64,000 nt of DNA from SZUA-36 sp963727635 (GTDB taxonomy: Bacteria > Pseudomonadota > Gammaproteobacteria > Xanthomonadales > SZUA-36). Each line of letters begins with the position of its first letter. Position 1 is the stretch's first letter. The stretch lies in assembly GCA_963727635.1 (NCBI GenBank), contig CAVSHP010000015.1, positions 806,001-870,000 of the forward strand, written 5' to 3'. Below the pieces are notes generated by a model that saw only the letters and a program-made list of their open reading frames with translations, was not told the DNA's origin and searched no databases. Shown here one piece after another: positions 18,402 through 27,415 of the stretch. A program made the position numbers and the translations under genes.

Positions 18402-19675
18402 AGATTGCAGTCATCGGCACCGGTATTGCCGGCAATGTCGCGGCCTATCACCTGGCGCGTGAACACGACATCACCGTATTCGAGGCGGATGACCGCATCG
18501 GTGGTCATACCAACACGGTAGCGGTGGAACACGCCGGCCGGGACTATGCCATCGATACCGGCTTTATCGTTTTCAATGAACGCACCTATCCAAATTTCAT
18601 CAAGTTGCTGGATGAACTGGGGGTCGCCTGGCAGGACAGCGACATGGGTTTCAGCGTGCGTAATGAGAAGACCGGGCTCGAGTACAACGGCTCGACCCTC
18701 AACTCGCTTTTCGCCCAGCGCAGTAACCTGTTGCGGCCGTCTTTCTACCGCATGATCAGTGATATCCTGCGTTTCAACCGCGACGCGCCGCGTCTGCTGC
18801 AACCGGCTTCATTCGATATATCGCTGGAAGCTTATTTGCAAGCCGGGAATTACTCACGCGAGTTCATCGATCATTTCATCATTCCAATGGGTGCGGCCAT
18901 CTGGTCGGCCAAGCCGGCGGTCATGGGCAAAATGCCGGCGCGGTTTTTTGTCCGCTTCTTTCACAATCACGGCATGCTGAGCGTTAACGACCGGCCGGTG
19001 TGGCGGGTGATCAGGGGCGGTTCCAATACCTATGTCAAAAAACTGGTGGCAGGTCACCGCGAGCGTATCAGGCTGAATACGCCGGTCGAATCCGTGCAGC
19101 GCTTTAACAACCATGTTGAAGTGAAAGTCCGGGGCCAGCAAAGCGAACGTTTTGACCACGTTTTCATCGCCTGTCACGCTGACCAGGCCCTGAAAATACT
19201 GGCCAACCCGAGTTCCAGCGAAGCGCAGGTGCTTGGTAGTTTCCGTTACCAGCAGAACGAAGCCGTATTGCATACGGATGAAACCCTGATGCCAAAACGC
19301 CGGCTTGCCTGGGCCGCCTGGAACTACCACATTCCCGCCGCTGCGCAGGAGCGTGTCGCGCTGACCTATAACATGAATATCCTGCAGGGGATCAAGGCGC
19401 CGGTGCAGTTCTGCGTCACCCTCAACCATACGCAGGCGATCGACCCTGGGAAGATCATCCGGCGTGTCCAGTACAGCCACCCGGTGTTTACTCCGGAGGC
19501 GGTTGCGGCGCAAGGACAGCAGGTGTACATCAACGGTCCGCATCGCACCTGGTACTGCGGCGCCTACTGGCGCAACGGGTTTCACGAGGACGGCGTGGTC
19601 AGCGCGCTCAACGCACTGCAACATTTCAACAGCCAGGCAGAATATGAAAAGCGCGATTTTCTCCGGGCGGGTTAG
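18398..19675 (+). CDS. NAD(P)/FAD-dependent amine-oxidase-like oxidoreductase
   Basis: Starting at ATG 18398 (GGAG nearby), the protein opens with MKIAVIGTGIAGNVAAYHLA, an FAD-binding Rossmann motif, then EADDRIGGHTNTV. It belongs to the flavin amine oxidase/phytoene desaturase-like group (425 residues). Homologues are almost always beside DUF1365 and CFA synthase. In Rhodobacter sphaeroides a related cluster under ChrR/sigma-E makes furan fatty acids, with UfaO inserting O2-derived oxygen. Whether this protein is the UfaO equivalent is inference. The start overlaps the desaturase stop and the 3' end overlaps DUF1365 by 32 bases. Confidence 0.9.
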   Translation: MKIAVIGTGIAGNVAAYHLAREHDITVFEADDRIGGHTNTVAVEHAGRDYAIDTGFIVFNERTYPNFIKLLDELGVAWQDSDMGFSVRNEKTGLEYNGSTLNSLFAQRSNLLRPSFYRMISDILRFNRDAPRLLQPASFDISLEAYLQAGNYSREFIDHFIIPMGAAIWSAKPAVMGKMPARFFVRFFHNHGMLSVNDRPVWRVIRGGSNTYVKKLVAGHRERIRLNTPVESVQRFNNHVEVKVRGQQSERFDHVFIACHADQALKILANPSSSEAQVLGSFRYQQNEAVLHTDETLMPKRRLAWAAWNYHIPAAAQERVALTYNMNILQGIKAPVQFCVTLNHTQAIDPGKIIRRVQYSHPVFTPEAVAAQGQQVYINGPHRTWYCGAYWRNGFHEDGVVSALNALQHFNSQAEYEKRDFLRAG

Positions 19676-20420
19676 ACACCGGCGCATGCAGCCAACCGGT
19701 CACGAATTCGTGTACCGGTTGTTCATGGTGTACCTGGATCTTGCCGAGTTGGACCGCGTATTTGCGCGCCGCTGGTTCTGGTCCTGCAAGCGGGCTGCTC
19801 TGGCGCGCTTCAGAAGGGAAGACCACCTGGGTGATGCCGCCATGCCCCTTGATACCGCCGTGCGTGAACTGGTTTTGAACAAAACGGGCAGTTATCCGCA
19901 GGGGCCGGTCAGGTTGCTGACCAATCTCAGTTATTTTGGCTATTGCTTTAACCCGGTCAGCTTTTATTACTGTTTTGATGCCGCGGGTGAGCGGGTCGAG
20001 ACCATCGTTGCCGAAGTCAACAATACGCCCTGGGGTGAACGCCACTGCTACGTGCTCGGTGAAGCCATGAACCAGGGAACGGGCTCACACAAACGCTATG
20101 CGCCGGTCAAAGAAATGCATGTTTCACCCTTTATGCCGATGGACGTGGAATATGACTGGCGATTTTCAAACCCGGCACAACACTTGAACGTGCACATGCA
20201 GAACACGTGCGACGGGCAGAAGGTATTTGATGCCACGCTGGAATTCGAACGCAGCGAAATATCAAGCGGGTCACTCGCCCGCGTGCTGCTGGTTTACCCG
20301 TTCATGACATTGAAAGTCATTGTTGCCATCCACTGGCAGGCGCTTCGCTTGTGGCTCAAGCGCGTGCCTGTTTACGACCATCCCGAAAAAAACAAGCTGA
20401 TTAAGAGGAACGAGATATGA
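19644..20420 (+). CDS. DUF1365-family protein
   Basis: The family's usual start, MKSAIFSGRVRHRRMQPTGH, is found at ATG 19644, inside the end of the flavoprotein gene. It is followed by YRLFMVYLDLAEL, LLTNLSYFGYCFNPVSFYY and VKEMHVSPFMPM, all typical DUF1365 motifs (258 residues). The function is not established. The gene is nearly always paired with a CFA-type methylase and an amine-oxidase-like flavoprotein and is thought to act on phospholipid acyl chains. The stop overlaps the next start (ATGA). Confidence 0.9.
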   Translation: MKSAIFSGRVRHRRMQPTGHEFVYRLFMVYLDLAELDRVFARRWFWSCKRAALARFRREDHLGDAAMPLDTAVRELVLNKTGSYPQGPVRLLTNLSYFGYCFNPVSFYYCFDAAGERVETIVAEVNNTPWGERHCYVLGEAMNQGTGSHKRYAPVKEMHVSPFMPMDVEYDWRFSNPAQHLNVHMQNTCDGQKVFDATLEFERSEISSGSLARVLLVYPFMTLKVIVAIHWQALRLWLKRVPVYDHPEKNKLIKRNEI

Positions 20421-21706
20421 TGAGTGAAAGGACACTGGCCTCCCCGCGGCATCTTGCCACCGGCACGAAAATCCGTGCACTGGACGCGCTGGCACGCCGT
20501 CTGGTGCTCAAACAGCTAGCCCGTTTGGAAACCGGTTGTCTGGTGCTGATTGATGGTGAAAGCAGAACCACTTTCGGTCAAGCCCAGGTGAGCGCTGAAC
20601 TGACAGCCAGGATCGAGGTGCGTGACAATTCTTTCTACGCAGATATCGCTTTCGCCGGTTCCATCGGCGCCGGCGAAGCCTACATGCGCGGCGCGTGGCA
20701 GTGCGAGGACCTGGTCAGCCTGGTGCGTATCCTGCTGCGTAACCGGCATGTTCTGGATGACATGGAAAAAGGCACGGCGTGGTTTAAAACCTCCATACAG
20801 CGGATTTTGCACTGGGTCAACCGTAACACCCGCGAAGGCGCGCGGCGTAACATCGCCGCCCACTACGATCTTGGCAACGATTTTTTTGCCCTGTGGCTGG
20901 ATGAATCGATGATGTATTCCTCGGCGATGTTCGAACACGCGGAGCAAAGCCTGGCCGATGCGCAGCGCAACCGACTCGACGTGGTTTGCAGGAAGCTGGA
21001 GCTTAAACCGGGAGATCACGTTATCGAGATAGGCACCGGCTGGGGCGGTTTTGCCATCCATGCCGCGCAAAACTACGGTTGCCGCGTAACCACCACGACC
21101 ATTTCGAAAAGGCAGTACGAACTGGCATGGCGGCGTGTGCAGCAGGCGGGACTGCAGGAGCGTGTCGAATTGCTGCTCGAAGACTACCGGGACCTCGACG
21201 GAAGTTATGACAAGCTGGTCTCGATAGAGATGATCGAAGCGATTGGCAGCGACCAGTACGATACCTATTTCAGCCAGTGCAGCCGGCTGTTGAAACCCGG
21301 CGGGCGCATGCTGATCCAGGCCATTACCATCGCCGATACACAATATGACTATGCACAGAAGAATGTCGACTTTATCCAGCGTTATATCTTCCCGGGTAGC
21401 TGTTTGCCCAGCCTCGGGGTCATGACGGCGACCATCGCAAGGGTCAGTGACATGGTGGTCACCACCATCGAGGATATCGGCGAGGACTACGCGTTAACGC
21501 TCAACCACTGGCGACATAATTTCTTCGCCCGTATCGATGAAGTTATCGCGCTTGGCTACCCTGAGCAGTTTATCTGGATGTGGGAATTCTACCTTTGCTA
21601 CTGTGAAGGCGGTTTTCTCGAAAAGGCGATCAGCGACGTACACCTGACGGCGGAAAAGCCCTTGCTGGCCAGGAGCCTGTCCGCTCAGAAATCCCTCGAA
21701 TCGTAG
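20417..21706 (+). CDS. Cyclopropane-fatty-acyl-phospholipid synthase family (UfaM-like candidate)
   Basis: A full-length CFA-type enzyme (429 residues). The N-terminal lipid-binding domain contains GAGEAYMRGAW (84-94), then HYDLGNDFFALWLDESMMYSSAMF (149-172) and the SAM motif EIGTGWGGFAIHAA (204-217). The C-terminus has FIQRYIFPGSCLPSL and HWRHNFFARIDEV. Classical Cfa forms cyclopropane from SAM and cis-unsaturated phospholipids. Relatives linked to DUF1365 and an amine oxidase, such as UfaM, instead make methylated fatty acids. The gene is last in the operon, and its tail overlaps the oppositely oriented conserved gene by 22 bases. Confidence 0.92.
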   Translation: MMSERTLASPRHLATGTKIRALDALARRLVLKQLARLETGCLVLIDGESRTTFGQAQVSAELTARIEVRDNSFYADIAFAGSIGAGEAYMRGAWQCEDLVSLVRILLRNRHVLDDMEKGTAWFKTSIQRILHWVNRNTREGARRNIAAHYDLGNDFFALWLDESMMYSSAMFEHAEQSLADAQRNRLDVVCRKLELKPGDHVIEIGTGWGGFAIHAAQNYGCRVTTTTISKRQYELAWRRVQQAGLQERVELLLEDYRDLDGSYDKLVSIEMIEAIGSDQYDTYFSQCSRLLKPGGRMLIQAITIADTQYDYAQKNVDFIQRYIFPGSCLPSLGVMTATIARVSDMVVTTIEDIGEDYALTLNHWRHNFFARIDEVIALGYPEQFIWMWEFYLCYCEGGFLEKAISDVHLTAEKPLLARSLSAQKSLES

Positions 21707-22200
21707 GCCCAGTGCAAAAGCGCCTGGCGTTGCCTGGGACGGCACAGGAGGTCGCCCTTGATACAGTTCTTGCGGATCTGGGCAATGTGCCGGGTCATGG
21801 CCTTCCAGCGGCGGATCTGCCGTTCGTCATCCGCGTGCCTGCGACCCATGTAATAGCGACAGTACCATTGAAACCAGCCGCGTGGGTCATCGTCGTGGAT
21901 CCAGCCTTTTTCACGCCAGTACGATAGCGGCTTCGAGGCCCTGACCTGGAAGAAATTCAGTTTCGCATTGTGACCGCCCGGACTCAGCTTGGCGTGTTCG
22001 AACCAGTCTGCGGGAAATTCCGCCGTGCAGTCCGTCATGTACTTGCCGCCAAAGACACCCATGGACAGCAACTTTTTCGGCGTCAGTTGCGGCTGGAAGC
22101 CAAAGCCGAAATTACTGCCAACCGCTTCGGAGCGTTCATAGACATACCCCTTCTGCATCAAATCATTGACGACTACAAACTCAGCCGAATCCCAGTTCAT
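21685..22200 (-). CDS. Conserved hypothetical protein
   Basis: A 171-residue cytoplasmic protein with many aromatic and basic residues: FQPQLTPKKLLSMGVFGGKYMTDC, WIHDDDPRGWFQWYCRYYMGRR, and a C-rich basic tail (IRKNC..GDLLCRPRQRQALLHWAYDSR). I know this sequence type as a widespread conserved hypothetical, but cannot name a Pfam family. ATG 22200 has GGAGGG six bases upstream, while the longer frame to 22281 has no site. It is convergent with the CFA gene. The conserved Cys residues and the acidic/aromatic central block deserve attention. Confidence 0.8.
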   Translation of the reverse strand: MNWDSAEFVVVNDLMQKGYVYERSEAVGSNFGFGFQPQLTPKKLLSMGVFGGKYMTDCTAEFPADWFEHAKLSPGGHNAKLNFFQVRASKPLSYWREKGWIHDDDPRGWFQWYCRYYMGRRHADDERQIRRWKAMTRHIAQIRKNCIKGDLLCRPRQRQALLHWAYDSRDF

Positions 22201-22302
22201 ACAAGCCCTCCCTCGCGACGAAAACCGTTCATGACCAACCGCACCTGGCGAGCCTTTCAATGCGTGGTTGCAGCGTACCAAGAAGTATATCGTTTAACTA
22301 CA

Positions 22303-23160
22303 TCAAGTGCTCCGCCTGGTCGCCGTAATTCCCGCGGCGCATCCGATCAACAAGGCAACACTGACCAGTTGGGCAAATGTCAGGCGTCCCAGCACGAGGG
22401 CGTTGTCAGCGCGCAGAAATTCGATAAAAAACCGCAGCACGGCATAACTTCCCAGGGTTATCAGTACGGTGGTGCCGGGTAAGACCCAGCGGTTTTCCAG
22501 ACGCCGCAAAATGAAGAGTAAGACACCTAGCAACACGAACTCATAAAGCTGTGTCGGATGAACGGGTAATGACCCGGATGCACCCGGATCGATCAGACCC
22601 AGCGCAAGGTGCTGGCGGTAGGCAAAACTTCCGGCTGGAAAACTCACCGCGCTGAACAGGTTTTCAACCGAAAGCCAGGGCAGGGTAAACACCTGCAGGT
22701 CGAGCCCCGGCGCGGGTAGATCAGCCAGTTGCGGCGGCATCCGAACCAGGTCACCCCAACAGCATCCCGCCATGAAACAGCCCAGCCTGATCAACATCAG
22801 GCAAGCCAGCGCCGGCAGCGCGAACAAGTCGAGCAATACGCGAAATGACAGCCTGGCCAGGCGGCTGTAAAGATACAGTGCGGGTATGGCAAATAACAAC
22901 ATTCCAAACACGCTCAAACGCGTATGGGTCGTGAGCAATGAGCCGGCGATTTCGACTTCGCCAGGGTTGAAAAGGGACAATAATTGCGCCCCAAGCACGC
23001 TCAGCGCAAACACAAGTGGCATGGCAAGATCGATATGCGAGGCATCGACGCCGGATTTTAGCGCCCGTTTACGCGTATAGAGCCAGCAACCGAGCAGACC
23101 AATGACCAGCATCAGGCCATAAGGTGTTATGAATGTCAGATTGCCAAAGCGGGGATACAC
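22303..23160 (-). CDS. Lgt-family prolipoprotein diacylglyceryl transferase-like protein
   Basis: This 285-residue multi-pass protein has the Lgt landmarks: YGLMLVIGLLGCWLYTRKRA near the start, RLGCFMAGCCWG near the middle, HPTQLYE, and RFFIEFLRADN in the C-terminal third. Lgt transfers diacylglyceryl from phosphatidylglycerol to the lipobox Cys of prolipoproteins. The GCCWG substitution and the divergence of the N-terminal H-x-G region suggest a paralogue, not the housekeeping enzyme. The GTG at 23160 begins 12 bases after the preceding gene, so the two are probably co-transcribed. Confidence 0.8.
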   Translation of the reverse strand: MYPRFGNLTFITPYGLMLVIGLLGCWLYTRKRALKSGVDASHIDLAMPLVFALSVLGAQLLSLFNPGEVEIAGSLLTTHTRLSVFGMLLFAIPALYLYSRLARLSFRVLLDLFALPALACLMLIRLGCFMAGCCWGDLVRMPPQLADLPAPGLDLQVFTLPWLSVENLFSAVSFPAGSFAYRQHLALGLIDPGASGSLPVHPTQLYEFVLLGVLLFILRRLENRWVLPGTTVLITLGSYAVLRFFIEFLRADNALVLGRLTFAQLVSVALLIGCAAGITATRRST

Positions 23161-23172
23161 GGCGTACCTGGA

Positions 23173-23943
23173 CTACTGGCTATCCGAGATTCCGAAATTC
23201 TCGAGTAGTCGGGACAGGGCGTCCAAATCGCTTTCCGGGACCCGGTCAAGCCGCAGAGCATCTTCCACTCCGAAGAACCCGGGGTCGCGAATATGCCGGC
23301 GGATGATTTTCTCCGCCTCTTTGCGTGTTTTGACCTCGTTGAGACCATCAACCGCTTCATCAAAACCGTCCAGGTAAAAGCTATCAGCAGCACTCTTTCT
23401 GACCCGGAATACCCACCATTCTTTTGCAAGCATGGCTGGCAGGGTTTCTGACAGATTCTTTGATTCCCAGGTCATGAAGGTTTCACCCTTGATGCTGGTC
23501 AGCCAGCATTTATACAGACCCACGCTTTTCACTTTGAAACGGTCGGCATTGGCGGTGCTGAACCGTTCTTGCGACAAGTCTTCCGGCTCAGAACCGTCTT
23601 GCCCCGCTTCAGCAGACGCGCCGGGTTCGCTATCCGCAACACCGCCCAAGTCGATCAATGACATGAGCCAGGTACGTTTGTCGTAGGGGTCCAGCACCAT
23701 GAGCATATGATCGCCATCGGCAGCGCTCAAGGTCCATACACCCGACATGGCCGGGTCAATATGACTTTTCTCAGGGTCGCCTACCGGCACCGGCAGACAG
23801 GCCAGCACACCCAGCAACACGGGGAGTAAAACCAGGGTCAGCAGCAGACCGGCGCCGGAGCGGCGTCTTTGCACGCTTGCCGTGCTGCCTGCAAAAAACA
23901 GTTTGATTCGCTTGATGACGGTTGGCGCGGGTTCGGTAGCCAT
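23173..23943 (-). CDS. Membrane-anchored hypothetical protein
   Basis: The product (256 residues from ATG 23943, GGAG six bases upstream) has one hydrophobic segment near residues 30-52 (GLLLTLVLLPVLLGVLACLPVPVG) after a basic N-terminus, and then a long soluble part with no motif I recognise. The middle region is acidic and low in complexity (SEPGASAEAGQDGSEPED). An N-in topology with the soluble domain in the periplasm is likely. It is upstream of the Lgt-like gene and may be translated with it. The function is unknown. Confidence 0.65.
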   Translation of the reverse strand: MATEPAPTVIKRIKLFFAGSTASVQRRRSGAGLLLTLVLLPVLLGVLACLPVPVGDPEKSHIDPAMSGVWTLSAADGDHMLMVLDPYDKRTWLMSLIDLGGVADSEPGASAEAGQDGSEPEDLSQERFSTANADRFKVKSVGLYKCWLTSIKGETFMTWESKNLSETLPAMLAKEWWVFRVRKSAADSFYLDGFDEAVDGLNEVKTRKEAEKIIRRHIRDPGFFGVEDALRLDRVPESDLDALSRLLENFGISDSQ

Positions 23944-24138
23944 GATGATCTCCACGGGGACATCTTTGCTGCAATGATGATACGTGGCTATATACTAAAC
24001 CAGATTTCAGACAAGCTAACAATTCGACCCTGGTTTTCCTTATACTCGTTATTGCGTGAGTCGCATAAAATTGCCGTACGGTGCGGGATGCATCCCGGTC
24101 GCCGTGTTCTCAAACTTACAAGGGAAAAATGTATAAAA

Positions 24139-25353
24139 ATGAGCATATTGAGTGACAAGTTTGCCAAACTGGGTGTGGCAAGTGCACCGGGACAGGAGTC
24201 ATTGCAGCAGCATCGTTCGGTCGATCTGCGCGGCGAGAAACTCGAGGGCGTAGCGGTCGACTTTTCCCACGGGGATGTCAACGCATTTCCACCCATACCG
24301 GGGTCCTTGGATACCTTCGAGGCTGGCTTTCACGTCGGCGCAGAGCAGGCTTATACCTCTTACCGCGGCAAGCGGGCCATACGTCAAAGACTGGCGAAGA
24401 AACTGGCGGACTTTACCGGTGCGCCGATTGACCCCGACCGCGAAATCATCCTGACACCCGGGACCCAGGGCGCGCTGTTCCTGGCGATGGGTGCCAATAT
24501 CGGCAGGGGCGACAAGGTCGCGATAGTCGAGCCGGATTACTTCGCCAACCGCAAACTGGTCGAGTTCTTCGATGCCGAACTGGTACCTGTACGGATGAAT
24601 TACCTTGAAGACGGCAAGGGCAGCGGTCTGGACCTTGGCGCGCTGGAGGAGGCTTTCCGCTCCGGCGTCAGCCTGTTCCTGTTTTCCAATCCCAACAACC
24701 CGACCGGCGCGGTTTACGCGCGCCACGAAGTGACGGCCATCGCCAGGCTCGCGGAAAAGTATGCCGTTAATGTCATCGTTGACGAGTTGTATGCCCGCCA
24801 GATTTTCGAAGCGCATGAATACACGCACCTGCGTGGCCTGGGTTTGCTGGAGTCCGACAATCTCCTCACCATCATCGGTCCTTCCAAGACCGAGTCGATG
24901 AGCGGTTTCCGTCTCGGCGTGGCATTTGGCTCCGCCGCGATGATCGGGCGCATGGAGAAATTGCAGGCCATCGTATCGCTGCGCGCGGCCGGTTATTGCC
25001 AGGCCGTGCTGGCCAACTGGTTTTCGGAGCCCTCGGGCTGGATGGCGGAACGGGTCGCCAGGCACCAGGCCATCCGTGACGACATCTACAATGTGCTGCG
25101 TGCAGCCGACGGCTTCAACGTGCGTTTGCCCGAGGGGGGCAGTTACCTGTTCCCGACAATACCCAGAATTGACATCAACATTCTCGACTTCACCGCGGCC
25201 TTGCGCGTGCAGGCGGGTGTTATCGTCACACCCGGAACGGAATTCGGTCCGCAGTTTACCGACAGTTTCCGTATCAATTTCTCACAGGATCACCAGGCAG
25301 CGGTGGCGGCCATCCGGCGTACGATTGAAATCGTCAACCGCTACCGGGTTTAA
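24139..25353 (+). CDS. PLP-dependent aminotransferase, class I/II
   Basis: The 404-residue protein has fold-type-I motifs: TPGTQGALFLAMGA, the substrate/PLP phrase FSNPNNPTGAVY, VDELYARQIF and the PLP-lysine motif GPSKTESMSGFRLG, followed by the family's C-terminal domain. It resembles aspartate or aromatic aminotransferases. The ATG at 24139 starts MSILSDKFAKLG; the open frame extends further upstream without support. It lies 38 bases before the L-aspartate dehydrogenase gene, so a role in aspartate/oxaloacetate exchange is plausible. Confidence 0.88.
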   Translation: MSILSDKFAKLGVASAPGQESLQQHRSVDLRGEKLEGVAVDFSHGDVNAFPPIPGSLDTFEAGFHVGAEQAYTSYRGKRAIRQRLAKKLADFTGAPIDPDREIILTPGTQGALFLAMGANIGRGDKVAIVEPDYFANRKLVEFFDAELVPVRMNYLEDGKGSGLDLGALEEAFRSGVSLFLFSNPNNPTGAVYARHEVTAIARLAEKYAVNVIVDELYARQIFEAHEYTHLRGLGLLESDNLLTIIGPSKTESMSGFRLGVAFGSAAMIGRMEKLQAIVSLRAAGYCQAVLANWFSEPSGWMAERVARHQAIRDDIYNVLRAADGFNVRLPEGGSYLFPTIPRIDINILDFTAALRVQAGVIVTPGTEFGPQFTDSFRINFSQDHQAAVAAIRRTIEIVNRYRV

Positions 25354-25390
25354 TTGACAGACGGAAAAAATACTTCAACGGGAGAAGACA

Positions 25391-26143
25391 ATGGCCAGTA
25401 TCGGTTTTTTGGGTTGTGGAAAAATTGGCAAGGCAATGGTGCGTCATCTGCAGGCCCACACCCATCACCGCGTTGCCTTTGTACATGATCCCCTGTTTCT
25501 GAACGACTGTGGGCTGGAAAGCCCGGTGGTGGCGCAGTTTGACGCAAGCATTTGCACTGCGGACCTGGTGGTGGAGTGCGCCACTGCCGATGTGCTGAAA
25601 CAGAACTATGAGCACTATTGCCGGCAGGCGGACATGCTGGTGTTTTCGGTGACGGCCTTCAGCGACGACGCTTTTGAACGGCAGGCCTATGCCCTGTGCA
25701 AGGCGCATAAAACGCGTCTCTTCTTCCCGCACGGTGCGATCCTGGGCCTCGACGGCATTTTTGACGCCCGCGGTATTTTAAGCCGTGTCAGCATCGAAAC
25801 GACCAAGAGTCCCGCCAGCCTCGGACGTGCAGACACCCAGCGAACCGTGGTCTACGAAGGCCCCACGCGGCAGGCCTGCCAGTTGTACCCGCGCAATGTC
25901 AACGTGCACGCCGAGGTCGCGCTGGCCGGACTTGGTTTTGACAGGACCCTCTCCAGGATCGTCTCGGATCCCGCGGTCAACACCAACGCACACACCATCA
26001 TTGTTGAAGGTGACGGCATCAGTTTCCGCCTCGAGATCAGTTCGTTTTCAATGGGTGGCGTGACCGGCAGCTATACACCGGTTTCCGCCTGCGGCAGCCT
26101 GGACCGTATTCTCGGCGGAAATATGCCGTACCAGTTTGTCTAG
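25391..26143 (+). CDS. L-aspartate dehydrogenase family protein
   Basis: The N-terminus GFLGCGKIGKAMVRHL is a Rossmann NAD(P) motif. The C-terminal half has the DUF108 aspartate-dehydrogenase phrase YPRNVNVHAEVALAGLGFDRT and RIVSDPAVNTNAHTI. L-aspartate dehydrogenase interconverts L-aspartate and iminoaspartate/oxaloacetate with ammonia. At 250 residues the length is normal. The gene follows the aminotransferase by 38 bases (GGAG before the ATG) and faces a DAACS-type importer and an Asp/Glu racemase, a consistent aspartate-use module. Confidence 0.85.
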   Translation: MASIGFLGCGKIGKAMVRHLQAHTHHRVAFVHDPLFLNDCGLESPVVAQFDASICTADLVVECATADVLKQNYEHYCRQADMLVFSVTAFSDDAFERQAYALCKAHKTRLFFPHGAILGLDGIFDARGILSRVSIETTKSPASLGRADTQRTVVYEGPTRQACQLYPRNVNVHAEVALAGLGFDRTLSRIVSDPAVNTNAHTIIVEGDGISFRLEISSFSMGGVTGSYTPVSACGSLDRILGGNMPYQFV

Positions 26144-26153
26144 GCAGACAGCT

Positions 26154-27365
26154 TCAGTCCTTGCCGGAACCCGTCCAGTGATCCACGATCACCGCCGCTG
26201 ATATCTGGCCGAGTACATTGACGGCAGAACGCATCATGTCGGGGATACGGTCGATTCCGAGCATCAAGGCGAGACCCGCAAGCGGGACACCGACGGCATC
26301 TAAGGCAGGGGCCATCGTAACAATGCTGGAGGAGGGCACCGGCGCCACCGTCAGCGAGACGAGGAAGGTTGCCAGCATCGCTGCACCGATCATGGCGAGG
26401 GGTATCGGCACGTTGTAGAGCCAGGCCAGGAAGACGATTGCAGCCCCCTGGAAGAGCGCGCTGCCGGGCCGGTGCATCGAAGCCCCGAGTGGTATGAGCA
26501 GATCCGCGACGGTTGTTGAAACACCGAGATTTTCCGTGGTCTCTTCGAGTGTCACCGGGATCGCCGCAGCTGTGCTGGTGGTGGACGCGGCAACGGAGAC
26601 GGCGCCGAGGGTTCCTCGCAGGTAGCGGATCGGGCCAATACCTGCCACGAAATACATGAACGGCAGGGTGATGACGGCCAGGAAGATCAGCAGTCCGAGC
26701 AACACGCAGACGATGAAGATGGCAAGTGACTGCAACAGGCTCCAGCCAAGTTCGGCCGTGACCGGCGCGGTCAGGCCAAATACACCGATCGGGGCTACAT
26801 ACAATATCCACCAGACCAGTTTGATCAGCGCCTTGCTGATGTCATCGGCGAAATTGATCAAGCGCTCGCGGCTTTCAACAGGCAGCGTGCCGGTGGCGGC
26901 AGCCACCAGCGCGGTAAACACGATCAACGGCAGAATTGCCCCGCTGCTCGCCGCGGCAAACGGATTGGCCGGCACCAGCGTGATGATGAAATCGACGATC
27001 CCCTGCATGTGCGGAACCTCGATGGCCGTTGTCTGCGGCATCGTGATTTCGCCGGCGAACTGCAAACCCGCTTTCATCGTCGCCATGCCGATGGCGATCG
27101 CCGGAACCAGGGTCAGCCAGTACCAGGCCAGTGTCAGGCCGCCGATACGACCGAGTTTGCGCGGGTCGCCGAGCCTGGCGATGCTGGTGAAGATGACCGT
27201 GACGATCAGCGGTATGACGATCATCCGGATCGCGTTCATGAAAATCACGCCAAATGGCGCAGATCCCTTCGCAACCGCCAGCAGCCATTCATTGCCTGTG
27301 GCCGCTGCGCCGAGACCGACGAGCAAGCCGAGGACGAGACCCGCAGCGATTGCGATATGCAGCAT
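26154..27365 (-). CDS. Dicarboxylate/amino acid:cation symporter (DAACS)
   Basis: This 403-residue protein has about eight to ten hydrophobic segments and DAACS/SDF motifs: the serine-rich AASTTSTAAAIPVT hairpin, and GASMHRPGSALFQGAAIVF, a variant of the usual NMDGT-containing segment. It imports dicarboxylates or acidic amino acids with Na+ or H+. The start at 27365 is fixed by GAGGAG upstream. The canonical NMDGT is replaced by SMHRPG, so substrate preference may differ from GltP. It lies downstream of the racemase gene (50 bases) in the same direction. Confidence 0.88.
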   Translation of the reverse strand: MLHIAIAAGLVLGLLVGLGAAATGNEWLLAVAKGSAPFGVIFMNAIRMIVIPLIVTVIFTSIARLGDPRKLGRIGGLTLAWYWLTLVPAIAIGMATMKAGLQFAGEITMPQTTAIEVPHMQGIVDFIITLVPANPFAAASSGAILPLIVFTALVAAATGTLPVESRERLINFADDISKALIKLVWWILYVAPIGVFGLTAPVTAELGWSLLQSLAIFIVCVLLGLLIFLAVITLPFMYFVAGIGPIRYLRGTLGAVSVAASTTSTAAAIPVTLEETTENLGVSTTVADLLIPLGASMHRPGSALFQGAAIVFLAWLYNVPIPLAMIGAAMLATFLVSLTVAPVPSSSIVTMAPALDAVGVPLAGLALMLGIDRIPDMMRSAVNVLGQISAAVIVDHWTGSGKD

Positions 27366-27415
27366 GATGTTGACTCCTCTTTTTTTTAAAGCTTTTTCAA
27401 CGGATAACCCCGCTG

